This document shows positions 1 through 6,907 of a DNA stretch of 11,709 nucleotides, piece by piece. How positions within the stretch are numbered: position 1 is the first letter of the stretch; each line of letters starts with the position of its first letter. The notes under the pieces were generated by a model. It saw only the letters and a program-made list of their open reading frames with translations, was not told the origin of the DNA and made no database searches. The stretch is from an uncultured Collinsella sp. Lineage in GTDB: Bacteria > Actinomycetota > Coriobacteriia > Coriobacteriales > Coriobacteriaceae. Location of the stretch: positions 1-11,709 of the forward strand of contig CABUMU010000062.1 of the NCBI GenBank assembly GCA_902492855.1, read 5' to 3'. Position numbers and translations under genes: made by a program.

Positions 1-1
1 G

Positions 2-325
2 ATCGCCGCCGAGGACAAGGCACGCCGCGACCAAGAGCAAAGCATCGCCAACGCCCAAGCAGATGCCGCACATGCACAGTCGATCATCGAGCAGGCGACC
101 GAGGTACATGACCATCCAGAGATCACTGAGTCGCTTGCAGGATCCTTGGCCCGAGACAAAGCCGAACACGCCGAGACCAAGCGAGAAGTCGCCCAGCTCG
201 AGGCCACCGAGGACGCGGTGCGCGAGCGCACCCGCGACTCACGCATCAAATTCACCGGCGCCATCGTCTGCATCGTCGCCGCAATCCTGGTGATCATCCT
301 AGTCTGGCTGTTCGCGAGCAAGTAA
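2..325 (+). CDS. C-terminal part of a coiled-coil, tail-anchored membrane protein (5' end outside window)
   Basis: The frame is open from the window edge to a TAA at 323-325 and gives 107 residues. About the first 80 are hydrophilic and rich in Ala, Glu, Gln, Asp and Arg, with the spacing expected of a coiled coil. A strongly hydrophobic segment follows (residues about 83-104, containing IVCIVAAILVIILVWLF), and the protein ends three residues later in ASK. This is the layout of a C-terminally anchored membrane protein with its bulk in the cytoplasm. No catalytic motif is visible and I do not recognise the family; the missing N-terminal part would decide its role. A shorter frame at 63-293 in another phase is a shadow of this gene. 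Confidence 0.6.
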   Translation: MAAEDKARRDQEQSIANAQADAAHAQSIIEQATEVHDHPEITESLAGSLARDKAEHAETKREVAQLEATEDAVRERTRDSRIKFTGAIVCIVAAILVIILVWLFASK

Positions 326-352
326 ACCAGCCGCCAAAAAAACGCTCAACGC

Positions 353-417
353 AGTTGCGGTGAGATAGTTCCTGTTTAGCCCAAAAAGGCCAATTCAAGA
401 ACTATCTCACCGCAACT
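353..417. repeat. Long perfect inverted repeat, 19-bp arms
   Basis: Arms 353-371 and 399-417 are perfectly complementary over 19 bp (core TTGCGGTGAGATAGTTC) around a 27-nt spacer, which itself holds a small GCC/GGC hairpin. It lies 28 nt after the stop of the upstream gene. It could act as a terminator, but no long T run follows on the + strand. On the - strand the arm is followed, after a short gap, by a run of seven T. The length and perfection suggest a dispersed palindromic intergenic element; that is inference until copies are found elsewhere in the genome. Confidence 0.7.
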
Positions 418-435
418 TATTTAGATTGATGCAAG

Positions 436-466
436 GTAGTCGTTTAAGAACGTCCCCAATGACTAC
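436..466. repeat. Small hairpin, REP-like intergenic element
   Basis: GTAGTCGTT at 436-444 pairs with AATGACTAC at 458-466 (nine pairs, one G-T) around a loop containing AACGTCCCC. Read on the - strand, the loop-proximal sequence TCATTGGGGACGTTC resembles hairpins I associate with REP elements mobilised by Y1-type (RAYT) transposases. That resemblance is from memory and no transposase is in the window. Two imperfect direct copies of CCGATGTTTTG / CCGGTGTTTTG follow at about 469 and 498. Confidence 0.35.
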
Positions 467-511
467 ACCGATGTTTTGTTGACAACCAAAGAAATGCCGG
501 TGTTTTGGCAA

Positions 512-628
512 CGACAGCGAGCGGGTCGCATTTGAGGCAAGGTGACGTGAAACGAAAGGGCGCTGACCTTCTGGTCGCGCCCTTGAAGTTGAACGTCAGA
601 TTGTCCAAATGCGGCCCGCGCAGCGTCG
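512..628. other. Nested rod-like inverted repeat (candidate structured RNA or intergenic element)
   Basis: Three concentric complementary blocks share one axis. The outer stem is 521-534 with 606-619 (14 pairs, one G-T), extendable outwards through 512-519 with 621-628 with small bulges. The middle stem is TGACGT 543-548 with ACGTCA 593-598. The inner hairpin is 556-568 with 573-584 (12 pairs, one bulged T, loop TTCT). Together they could form an imperfect hairpin of about 117 nt lying between the queA terminator region and the upstream gene. No recognised RNA family fits. The inner hairpin alone may be just the queA terminator. Confidence 0.45.
545..584 (-). terminator. Probable Rho-independent terminator of queA
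   Basis: On the - strand, a 12-bp hairpin (AAGGGCGCGACC core, one bulge, 4-nt loop) ends in CCCTTT and is followed by CGTTTCAC. It lies 75 nt beyond the queA stop. Its TTTCGTTT tail resembles the tail of the terminator at 8007-8046, which supports a shared terminator style. Confidence 0.5.
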
Positions 629-631
629 ACC

Positions 632-660
632 GGTTACGGCGTTTGTAAAACGCCGTAACC
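632..660. repeat. Perfect 13-bp hairpin at the queA stop codon
   Basis: GGTTACGGCGTTT (632-644) and AAACGCCGTAACC (648-660) form a perfect 13-bp stem with a 3-nt loop. On the - strand it begins at the last base of the queA stop codon, so it caps the coding end. No T tract follows, so it more likely protects the 3' end or pauses polymerase ahead of the terminator at 545-584 than terminates by itself. Confidence 0.65.
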
Positions 661-1877
661 TACAAGATGAGCATGGCGTCACCAAAGCTGAAGAAGCGGT
701 AACGTTCTTCGATAGCAGCAGCGTAGGCATCCATGATCTGGTCGCGGGTGGCAAGTGCGCTCACGAGCATCATGAGCGTGGAGCGCGGCACGTGGAAGTT
801 CGTGATCAGCGCGTCTACCACGTGATAGGTCGAGCCGGGCATGAGGTAGAGCTGCGTCGTGGCGTTCTCGCGCACCACGATGTCACCGCGGCCAAGCGTG
901 TCGGCTCCGTCCTCGCGGCCTTCAAAATAGCGCGCCGTCACGGCCGGATCGAACACCGGGGCTTCTGCGTCAAACGCGCTCTCGAGCGAGCGCACAGCGG
1001 TGGTGCCGACGGCGATCACACGATGACCCTCGGCTTTCGCCTTATGCACGGCGTCGACAACTTCCTGCGACACGTGGTAGCGCTCGGTGTGCATGACGTG
1101 CTGCGTGGGGTCGTCCTCCTCCACCAAGCGGAAGGTATCGATGCCCACCTCGAGCTCGACGGCGGCAAACTTCGCACCCTTGGCCTCGATAGCGGCCATG
1201 AGCTCGGAAGTAAAGTGCAGACCCGCCGTGGGAGCTGCAGCCGAGTGTTCCTCTTTCATGGCGTAGACGGTCTGGTACTTCTCGGGATCGCCCTCGTAAT
1301 CGGTAATGTAGGGCGGCAGCGGCACGTGGCCGGCAGCATGGATGGCCTCGTCGAGCGTGCGCGGCTCGCCGGCGGCATTGCAACCGGCCGGCTCAAAACG
1401 CACCAGGCGGCCGCCGCGGCTATCGGTGACAAAGTCGATGACCTCGGCCGTCAGCACCACGGGAGCCCCCTCGGGCGCATGGGCGCCACCGGCGCGATAC
1501 TCAATCTGAGCACCGGGCTTCAGGCGCTTACCCGGCTTGACCAGGCACTCCCAAACGTGGCCCAGCGGGTCAACATCTTCGCGGCGCTTGAGCAGCAGCG
1601 TCTCGACCACGCCGCCCGAGCCCTCCTTGCGACCGATCAGGCGGGCCGGCATCACGCGCGTCTTGTTGATGACGAGCACATCGCCAGGCTCGATATAGTC
1701 GATGATGTCGCGGAAGATGCGGTGCTCAACGGTACCGCCGTGCTCCAGCGGCGTTCCCGCCTGGGAGCCCTTGCGATCCACCACCAGCAGGCGGCAGGAG
1801 TCGCGCGGCTCGGCAGGAGCCTGGGCAATCAGTTCCTCAGGAAGGTTGTAGTCAAAATCATCGGTACGCATAGACAC
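660..1877 (-). CDS. queA: S-adenosylmethionine:tRNA ribosyltransferase-isomerase (QueA)
   Basis: QueA transfers and rearranges the ribosyl group of S-adenosylmethionine onto preQ1 at the wobble base of GUN-anticodon tRNAs, giving epoxyqueuosine-tRNA; it is cytoplasmic. Family signatures are the N-terminal FDYNLPEELIAQAPAEPRD stretch (about residues 8-26), INKTRVMPARL (about 70-82), HVPLPPYI, and PTAGLHFT (about 214-221), followed by VGTTAVRSLES. The 405 residues are longer than the usual 340-365, mostly from loop insertions. The GTG start at 1877 has AGGAG eight bases upstream; an ATG two codons in (1871) gives an N-terminus closer to other QueA proteins but sits 14 bases from that site. queH ends 64 bp upstream on the same strand, so the two final queuosine steps are probably co-transcribed. 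Confidence 0.96.
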   Translation of the reverse strand: MSMRTDDFDYNLPEELIAQAPAEPRDSCRLLVVDRKGSQAGTPLEHGGTVEHRIFRDIIDYIEPGDVLVINKTRVMPARLIGRKEGSGGVVETLLLKRREDVDPLGHVWECLVKPGKRLKPGAQIEYRAGGAHAPEGAPVVLTAEVIDFVTDSRGGRLVRFEPAGCNAAGEPRTLDEAIHAAGHVPLPPYITDYEGDPEKYQTVYAMKEEHSAAAPTAGLHFTSELMAAIEAKGAKFAAVELEVGIDTFRLVEEDDPTQHVMHTERYHVSQEVVDAVHKAKAEGHRVIAVGTTAVRSLESAFDAEAPVFDPAVTARYFEGREDGADTLGRGDIVVRENATTQLYLMPGSTYHVVDALITNFHVPRSTLMMLVSALATRDQIMDAYAAAIEERYRFFSFGDAMLIL

Positions 1878-1941
1878 GTCGGATACTCCTTATATAGCCA
1901 AAGTCCGTTCTACATCCTAGCAGGCTGCCAGCTCAAAAGAA

Positions 1942-2517
1942 CTACTTTTTGGACGCTTTGCGCTCGTCGCGGATGCGGGCGCGGTCCATGGCCGCCTCGA
2001 CGGCCGAGAATCGGCAGCCGCAGTAATTCTGCCGATACATACCCAGCTCGCGCGAGCGACGCGTCGCCTCGGGGTAATACGGGCGAAAATCGCGAATCAC
2101 CGGGGTGAGCCCATGTGCCGCCGCCAAGCGCACGAGCACGTCATTGCAGGTGTCGAACAGCTGATACGGCGAGACGGCGAGCGTCGTGCCCACAAACTCA
2201 AACCCGCGCTCCTGGGCCACACGGCATGCCTCAGCCAGACGCAGGGCATAGCATGCGTGACAGCGACGGGCTCGATCGGCGCCCAGCGGTGCCACGCCGG
2301 TCTCCCAGCGATCGCGGTCCTCCCCTGCCTCGATAAGCTCGATGTCGCCATCGGCACACCACCGGCGCAGCTCGTCCAAACGCCGCTGCCATTCATCGTG
2401 CGGCTGAATATTGGGGTTTGTCCAGCAGATTGTGGGCTCAAACCCTTCCTCGCGCAGCAGGTGGACCGGCTCAAGAGAGCACGGCGCACAGCAGGCGTGC
2501 AACAACAACGGCTTCAT
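1942..2517 (-). CDS. queH: Epoxyqueuosine reductase QueH
   Basis: QueH (formerly DUF208) reduces epoxyqueuosine to queuosine in tRNA, replacing the unrelated cobalamin enzyme QueG. The 191-residue protein opens with LLLHACCAPCSLEPV (Cys9, Cys10, Cys13), followed by NPNIQPHDEW (34-43), a CHAC pair (Cys86, Cys89), and C-terminal QNYCGCRFS (Cys166, Cys168). These are the cysteines expected to bind the Fe-S cluster and nearby iron in this family. I chose the ATG at 2517 because GAGGAG lies six bases upstream. The ATG at 2523 abuts that site, and a longer reading to 2694 overlaps the upstream gene and adds non-family sequence. The upstream gene ends 10 bp away, implying coupling. No tgt or preQ1 synthesis gene is in the window, so the source of preQ1 is not shown here. 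Confidence 0.95.
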   Translation of the reverse strand: MKPLLLHACCAPCSLEPVHLLREEGFEPTICWTNPNIQPHDEWQRRLDELRRWCADGDIELIEAGEDRDRWETGVAPLGADRARRCHACYALRLAEACRVAQERGFEFVGTTLAVSPYQLFDTCNDVLVRLAAAHGLTPVIRDFRPYYPEATRRSRELGMYRQNYCGCRFSAVEAAMDRARIRDERKASKK

Positions 2518-2527
2518 CGACATCTCC

Positions 2528-3094
2528 TCACCCGAAAAAGCGCACGCCGAAGGACGTGTCCTCGCAGGCGACAATGCGGCGGTCGCGCAAAATGGTCCGC
2601 ACGTAATACCAGTCGCCCACACAGCCCGACAAATGCAAGCCGGCCGCCAGGTAGCACAGCAGCGGATAGCCCGAAAACGCAAACCCCAGGGCAAACGCTG
2701 TCGTCACAACAACCGTCGGCGCCAGGCAAATCGCCATATACCGCCGGCGCGAATACACAATCCCCTCGGCGCAGGCATAAATCATGCACGTCTCACGGTT
2801 CGCTCCAAAAGTCACGTGCGCACCCGCGGGCGCAAACAACTTAAAGAACGCTGCATGCACCAGCTCGTGCACGGCAAATGACGCCGCAGAAACCGCAGCC
2901 AAGCCGACTATCCAGCCCACGACAGCCATCCAGCCGCCCGCGTCAGCCGCATCCAAGTCTGCAGGCCCGCCCAGCAGCATAAACACCGGCACCAGGCACA
3001 CGGCAAACACGCCGACTACGACCATCCCCCACACGAAGCAAGCGTGCAGAAAATCCTCGTCCTCAAACGCATGTATGTTGGAAATCTCATTCAT
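2528..3094 (-). CDS. DUF3267-like membrane zinc-peptidase family protein
   Basis: This 188-residue protein has about four hydrophobic segments (residues about 20-42, 55-82, 120-141 and 143-160). The second contains HELVH (76-80), the HExxH zinc signature. A downstream GCVGDWYYV (157-165) with Asp161 could supply the third ligand. This arrangement matches the DUF3267 putative zincin family, whose substrates are unknown to me; the assignment comes from motif and topology. It is the first gene of a - strand unit with queH (10 bp gap) and queA, but nothing in it suggests a queuosine role. The ATG at 3094 has only a weak ribosome-binding site, and another ATG lies five bases upstream out of frame. 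It is divergent from the synthetase gene at 3227. Confidence 0.75.
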   Translation of the reverse strand: MNEISNIHAFEDEDFLHACFVWGMVVVGVFAVCLVPVFMLLGGPADLDAADAGGWMAVVGWIVGLAAVSAASFAVHELVHAAFFKLFAPAGAHVTFGANRETCMIYACAEGIVYSRRRYMAICLAPTVVVTTAFALGFAFSGYPLLCYLAAGLHLSGCVGDWYYVRTILRDRRIVACEDTSFGVRFFG

Positions 3095-3139
3095 AGCATC
3101 TTAGGATAGCGCCCCTGCCACGCACCCGCCCGCATGTGC

Positions 3140-3145
3140 GATAAT
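3140..3145 (+). promoter_or_regulatory. Possible -10 element for the metG-like gene
   Basis: GATAAT lies about 80 bases before the ATG at 3227, in the 132-bp divergent spacer. No good -35 sequence is found at 16-18 bases, so this is a weak call based on the hexamer and position. Confidence 0.25.
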
Positions 3146-3226
3146 GTCGAACGATATGCACGAATTGACCACCGCGCCGCCGAGCCCCGCGCCCGGCCGC
3201 GCCCTCACCATATGCGAAGGAGTCCC

Positions 3227-5377
3227 ATGGCATCCAAATACTCCATGAACGACCGTCCCAGCTGGCCTCGCCGCGCCATCGTTACCGCCGGCGAGCCCTA
3301 CGGCAACAAGGGCCTTCACTTTGGCCACGTTGGCGGCGTCTTTGTCCCTGCCGACTTCTTCGCCCGCTTCCTGCGCGACCGCCTGGGCCGTGAGAACGTC
3401 ATCTTCACCTCGGGCACCGACTGCTATGGCTCGCCCATCATGGAGAGCTACCGCAAGCTCAAGGAGAACGAGGGCTACGACAAGTCCATTAGCGAGTATG
3501 TCGAGTCCAATCACTCCCGCCAGGCCGCGACCCTCAACAACTACAACATCAGCTGTGACATCTACGGCGGCTCGGGCCTTGAGCCGGCGGCCCAGATCCA
3601 CAACGAGGTGACCGCCGAGATTATCGAGCGCCTGCACGAGCAGGGCACCATCTCCAAGCGCTCCACGCTGCAGTTCTACGATGCCAAGGCCGGCACGTTC
3701 CTCAACGGCCGTCAGGTGATCGGCCGCTGCCCCATCCAGGGCTGCAAGTCCGAGAAGGCCTATGCCGACGAGTGCGACCTGGGTCACCAGTTTGAGCCCG
3801 AGGAGCTCATCGCGCCTAAGAGCCAGCTCACCGGCGAGGTGCCCGAGCTGCGCCCGGTCGACAACCTCTACTTCGACCTGCCGGCCTACCTCGACTTTAT
3901 GAAGACCTATACCGCCAAGCTCGCCCAGAACCCGCAGGTTCGTTCCGTGGTCTCCAAGACCATGGAGGAGTGGTTGCTGCCGGCTCAGCTCTACATCCAG
4001 AACAAGTTCCGCGAGGCCTTCGATGCCGTCGAAGATCAGCTTCCCGAGCACACCGTCCTGGAGCCCGAGGGCAACAAGAGCAGCTTTACCGTCACCTTCC
4101 CCAGCTGGAAGGAGCGCGACGATGCCCACGCGGTGCTCGCCAACGGTGGCGTGCGTTTCCGCAGCGGCAAGGCGCTCGTGCCCTTCCGCATCACCGGCAA
4201 CATCGACTGGGGCGTTCCGGTGCCCGAGGTCGATGGCGTCTCCGACGTCACCTGCTGGTGCTGGCCCGAGAGCCTGTGGGCGCCCATCAGCTATACGCGT
4301 ACCGTGCTCGCACGCGATGCCAAGGCCGCCGGCGTGACCGAGGGCGTCGCCGCCCAGGATGCCGCCCTCATGGGCGAGCCCGCTGCCGATTCCACGCAGG
4401 TACCCGCTCCCACCTACCAGCACAGCTCGCTCGACTGGCGCGACTGGTGGTGCTCTGACGACGCTCAGATCTACCAGTTCATCGGTCAGGACAACATCTA
4501 TTTCTACTGCATCGCTCAGACCGCCATGTGGGAGGCCCTGGGTTGGGACCTTACGCAGAGCACCGTCAGCGCCTGCTATCACCTGCTCTACATGGGCAAA
4601 AAAGCCAGCTCGTCCTCGCAGACGCCTCCCCCGCCGGCAGACGACCTGCTCAACCACTACACCTGCGAGCAGATGCGCGCGCACTGGCTGTCGCTCGGCC
4701 TGTCCGAAAAGCCGGTGAGCTTTAGCCCCAAGGCATACGACACGCGTGTGACCGGCAAGGACAAGGACGGCAACGAGGTGCGCGCCTGCGACGACAAGCG
4801 CGTTATCGATCCGGCCCTTAAGGAGAGCGCGCTGCTGACCGGCGTCTTCAACCGCCTGGCCCGCAGCTGCTTCTACGGCGTTGCCATCAAGGAAGGCGAC
4901 GAGAGCCCCTACCGCAACGGCTGCATCCCCGCCGGTGCCGCTTCTGACACCGTGGTCGAAGCCGCCCAGCAGGCAGCTCTCGCCTTTGAGCAGGCCATGT
5001 ACAAGTTCGAGACGCACCGCGCGCTCGCCGTATGCGACGACTACCTGCGTGCCGCCAACAAGCGCTGGAGCGACGCCTCCAAGGCCGCCAACAAGCTCGA
5101 GGGCGAGTCGGCCAGTGCCGCGATGACGCAGGCCCTCGTCGACGCCTTTACCGAGCTGCGCGTGGCGACCGTCCTGATGCACGGCATCGTCCCGGCCGGC
5201 TGCGAGCTCATCTGCGAGTACTTCGACGTCGACCCGGTCGCCTTCTTTAGCTGGGATAACATCTTTGCCTCCACGGACGAATTTGTGGAGAGCCTGGGCG
5301 AGAAGCCCGGCGAGCACCGCGTGAAGCCGCTGCCCCCGCGCTTCGACTTCTTCAGCAAGCACGAGAGCCAGTACTAA
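3227..5377 (+). CDS. metG: Class I aminoacyl-tRNA synthetase, methionyl-tRNA synthetase-like, divergent KMSKS
   Basis: The 716-residue protein follows the MetRS domain order. A Rossmann start holds the HIGH motif as HFGH (31-34). A connective insert has a zinc-knuckle remnant, CPIQGC (Cys168, Cys173) and CDLGH (Cys183, His187). Next come the matches to MetRS WGVPVPE and WAPISYT, then FIGQDNIYFYCIAQTAMWEALG, and a helical anticodon-binding domain with NRLARS. The KMSKS loop reads KASSS (459-463): Ser462 replaces the second lysine, which is important in E. coli MetRS. An Ala-rich insert lies at about 358-395. The start at 3227 has AAGGAG four bases upstream; a frame opening at 3134 adds Arg/Pro-rich non-family sequence. 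The rsmB/NOP gene follows 40 bp later. It may be the housekeeping MetRS of this lineage or a paralogue; the window cannot say. The family call is firm and the gene symbol tentative. Confidence 0.85.
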   Translation: MASKYSMNDRPSWPRRAIVTAGEPYGNKGLHFGHVGGVFVPADFFARFLRDRLGRENVIFTSGTDCYGSPIMESYRKLKENEGYDKSISEYVESNHSRQAATLNNYNISCDIYGGSGLEPAAQIHNEVTAEIIERLHEQGTISKRSTLQFYDAKAGTFLNGRQVIGRCPIQGCKSEKAYADECDLGHQFEPEELIAPKSQLTGEVPELRPVDNLYFDLPAYLDFMKTYTAKLAQNPQVRSVVSKTMEEWLLPAQLYIQNKFREAFDAVEDQLPEHTVLEPEGNKSSFTVTFPSWKERDDAHAVLANGGVRFRSGKALVPFRITGNIDWGVPVPEVDGVSDVTCWCWPESLWAPISYTRTVLARDAKAAGVTEGVAAQDAALMGEPAADSTQVPAPTYQHSSLDWRDWWCSDDAQIYQFIGQDNIYFYCIAQTAMWEALGWDLTQSTVSACYHLLYMGKKASSSSQTPPPPADDLLNHYTCEQMRAHWLSLGLSEKPVSFSPKAYDTRVTGKDKDGNEVRACDDKRVIDPALKESALLTGVFNRLARSCFYGVAIKEGDESPYRNGCIPAGAASDTVVEAAQQAALAFEQAMYKFETHRALAVCDDYLRAANKRWSDASKAANKLEGESASAAMTQALVDAFTELRVATVLMHGIVPAGCELICEYFDVDPVAFFSWDNIFASTDEFVESLGEKPGEHRVKPLPPRFDFFSKHESQY

Positions 5378-5417
5378 AACAACACTCGACATGTAATGGA
5401 ATGGGAAGGAAAGACGG

Positions 5418-6521
5418 ATGTCCAAGCCGCGTCGTCGTAAGCAGAAAAAGCAGGTCAAGGCCGAGCTCAAGCTTAGGCAGTTTGCCGCTACCGAGCTTTC
5501 CGACCAGCTTGCCGCCCTTCCCTGCGCCGCCGACCTGCCGCGCTTTTTGGTCGACACGGTTGCCGGCGCCTATGCCCCCACCGATGCCGAGCTCATGATC
5601 GAAGGCTTTGGCGCCGCGGCCACACGCCCAGTCACACTGCGTGCCAACACGCTCAAGGCGACCGCCGAAGACATCGCCGCGGCGCTCGGTGCCGCCGGCA
5701 TCGCCCACAACCCCGTCGCCTGGTACCCAGACGCCTTTATCCTGCCCGAGGCCCAGGTTTCCGATCTGTGGGATCTCGACATCTACCGCGACGGCAAGAT
5801 CTACTTGCAAAGTCTGTCGTCCATGATGCCGCCTTTGGTATTAGGCGCTCAGGCCGGCGAGGACATCTTGGACATGTGCGCAGCCCCCGGCGGCAAGACG
5901 ACGCAGATCGCCGCCCTCACCCAGGGACAGGCGCACCTCACCGCCTGTGAGATGAGCATTCCCCGCGCCGAAAAGCTCGAAGCTAACCTCCACCGCCAAG
6001 GCGCAAAAAACGTGCCCGTCATGCGTATCGACGCACGCGAGCTCGACGAGTTCTTCCGCTTTGACCGCATCCTGCTCGACGCTCCCTGCACCGGCACGGG
6101 CACCGTCATCAGCGGCAACGAGAAAAGTCTGCACGGGCTCACGGAGCAGCTGCTTTGCAAGTGCGCACGCTCGCAGCGCGCGCTTCTGGACCGCGCCATG
6201 GGTGCCCTCAAACCGGGCGGCACGCTCGTCTATTCCACTTGTTCGATCTTGCCGCAGGAAAACGAGGACGCCCTGCAAGAGGCCCTCGACAAGCACATGG
6301 ACTGCGAGCTCATCCCCCTCGACGGCACGCCGAGCGAAAGCGAAACGCGCCGTGCCCAGGATGCCGGCGAGGAGCCGCATATCGAGAGCAACGCTCTCAC
6401 CGAGGCCATCGCCGCCGGCCACGTCTCGTCCGTCGCCAACGGTATGCCCGGCACGCTGACCATTCCGCCTAGCCGCGACTTTGAGGGCTTCTACATTGCC
6501 CTGATCCGAAAACGCAGCTAG
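5418..6521 (+). CDS. RsmB/NOP family SAM-dependent RNA m5C methyltransferase
   Basis: A cytoplasmic methyltransferase of the NOL1/NOP2/Sun (RsmB/RsmF) family, expected to make 5-methylcytosine in rRNA or tRNA. The 367 residues begin with a basic tail (SKPRRRKQKKQVK) and an N-terminal substrate-recognition region. The SAM-binding LDMCAAPGGKT follows (151-161), then DAPCTGTG with Cys224 and STCSILPQENE with Cys275, the two family cysteines (release and nucleophile). It is shorter than E. coli RsmF (479 residues) and appears to lack an extra C-terminal RNA-binding domain, so the target base cannot be named. AAGGA lies seven bases before the ATG. The 40-bp gap after the synthetase gene and shared strand suggest one transcript. 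Confidence 0.92.
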   Translation: MSKPRRRKQKKQVKAELKLRQFAATELSDQLAALPCAADLPRFLVDTVAGAYAPTDAELMIEGFGAAATRPVTLRANTLKATAEDIAAALGAAGIAHNPVAWYPDAFILPEAQVSDLWDLDIYRDGKIYLQSLSSMMPPLVLGAQAGEDILDMCAAPGGKTTQIAALTQGQAHLTACEMSIPRAEKLEANLHRQGAKNVPVMRIDARELDEFFRFDRILLDAPCTGTGTVISGNEKSLHGLTEQLLCKCARSQRALLDRAMGALKPGGTLVYSTCSILPQENEDALQEALDKHMDCELIPLDGTPSESETRRAQDAGEEPHIESNALTEAIAAGHVSSVANGMPGTLTIPPSRDFEGFYIALIRKRS

Positions 6522-6559
6522 CGCACGGATCAAAAACTCAACAAGCTATCTCCGTGCGC
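6521..6559. terminator. Possible shared terminator hairpin between convergent genes
   Basis: GCGCACGGA (6521-6529) pairs with TCCGTGCGC (6551-6559), nine bp with a 21-nt loop, starting at the last base of the methyltransferase stop codon. Only GTTTG follows on the + strand, so termination strength is doubtful. The right arm lies within the end of the convergent small gene. Confidence 0.35.
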
Positions 6560-6716
6560 GTTTGCCCTGCTGGTCGCGATGCTGTTTAAGCATCGCACGC
6601 TCCTTGCGTTCGGCCCTTTTGCCCTTAATGGCCGTGACCACAAAGTAGATGACCGCGGCGGCAACGATTGCGCCCACACACAGGCCAATCGAGCCAAACA
6701 TTGCTGTCAATTCCAT
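6546..6716 (-). CDS. Small single-span membrane protein, 56 residues
   Basis: The ATG at 6716 is preceded by GAGGTG seven bases upstream and the frame ends in TAG at 6546. The protein starts MELTAMFGSIG, has one hydrophobic span (about residues 7-30, Ala/Val/Ile/Phe-rich), and ends in a strongly basic tail (KGKRAERKERAMLK, then QQGKRARR). By the positive-inside rule the N-terminus faces out and the basic tail is cytoplasmic. The good ribosome-binding site, clean span-plus-basic-tail pattern and snug convergent fit after the methyltransferase (24 bp between stops) support a real gene. The family is not recognised; it resembles many small actinobacterial membrane proteins in layout only. Confidence 0.7.
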   Translation of the reverse strand: MELTAMFGSIGLCVGAIVAAAVIYFVVTAIKGKRAERKERAMLKQHRDQQGKRARR

Positions 6717-6907
6717 ACCGCGTCACCTCTCTTTTAAACGGGACTTTCAAGATAGCACCTCGATCCCCGCCACCACAGCTCCTTCACGTTCGCCTGCCCT
6801 TCGGTCTAACGGATGGCACGGCGGGGAAAACTCAACTCGTCAAACGATTTAGCATTCGCAATTCCGGCTGCATCGCGCCGGCCGTCATCACATAGAATCG
6901 AGTCTCC
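6717..6907. other. Divergent intergenic spacer
   Basis: This 191-bp spacer separates the small - strand gene from the + strand TIM-barrel gene. It holds the small gene's ribosome-binding site, a 7-bp inverted repeat CCCCGCC (6765-6771) / GGCGGGG (6820-6826) of uncertain meaning, and the putative -10 at 6893. Short open frames here lack ribosome-binding sites and family sequence. Confidence 0.4.
6893..6898 (+). promoter_or_regulatory. Putative -10 element, near-leaderless transcript
   Basis: TAGAAT ends nine bases before the ATG at 6908. Transcription starting about seven bases after the hexamer would give a leader of 0-4 nt. No Shine-Dalgarno sequence precedes the ATG, which fits leaderless translation, common in Actinobacteria. 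No clear -35 is seen. Confidence 0.4.

Noticed and set aside
63..293. A 76-codon Ser/Pro/Arg-rich frame at the left edge
   Set aside because: Another phase is open across the same DNA from the edge to 325 and encodes a coherent coiled coil plus membrane anchor.
326..659. CRISPR array
   Set aside because: The repeats are inverted pairs and single imperfect direct copies, not regularly spaced identical repeats.
609..2108. A 499-codon open frame on the + strand
   Set aside because: It is antisense to queA with its full set of motifs; the predicted product is His/Arg/Leu-rich without recognisable domains.
2518..2694. N-terminal extension of queH to 2694
   Set aside because: It would overlap the upstream metallopeptidase gene by 167 bp and adds Cys/Arg/Trp-rich sequence; the ATG at 2517 has the right ribosome-binding spacing and family N-terminus.
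3101..5557. An 818-codon open frame on the - strand covering the synthetase gene
   Set aside because: It is antisense to a well-supported gene, its translation is Gly/Val/Ala/Leu-rich low complexity with no family motifs, and it follows from GC-rich third positions in the real gene.
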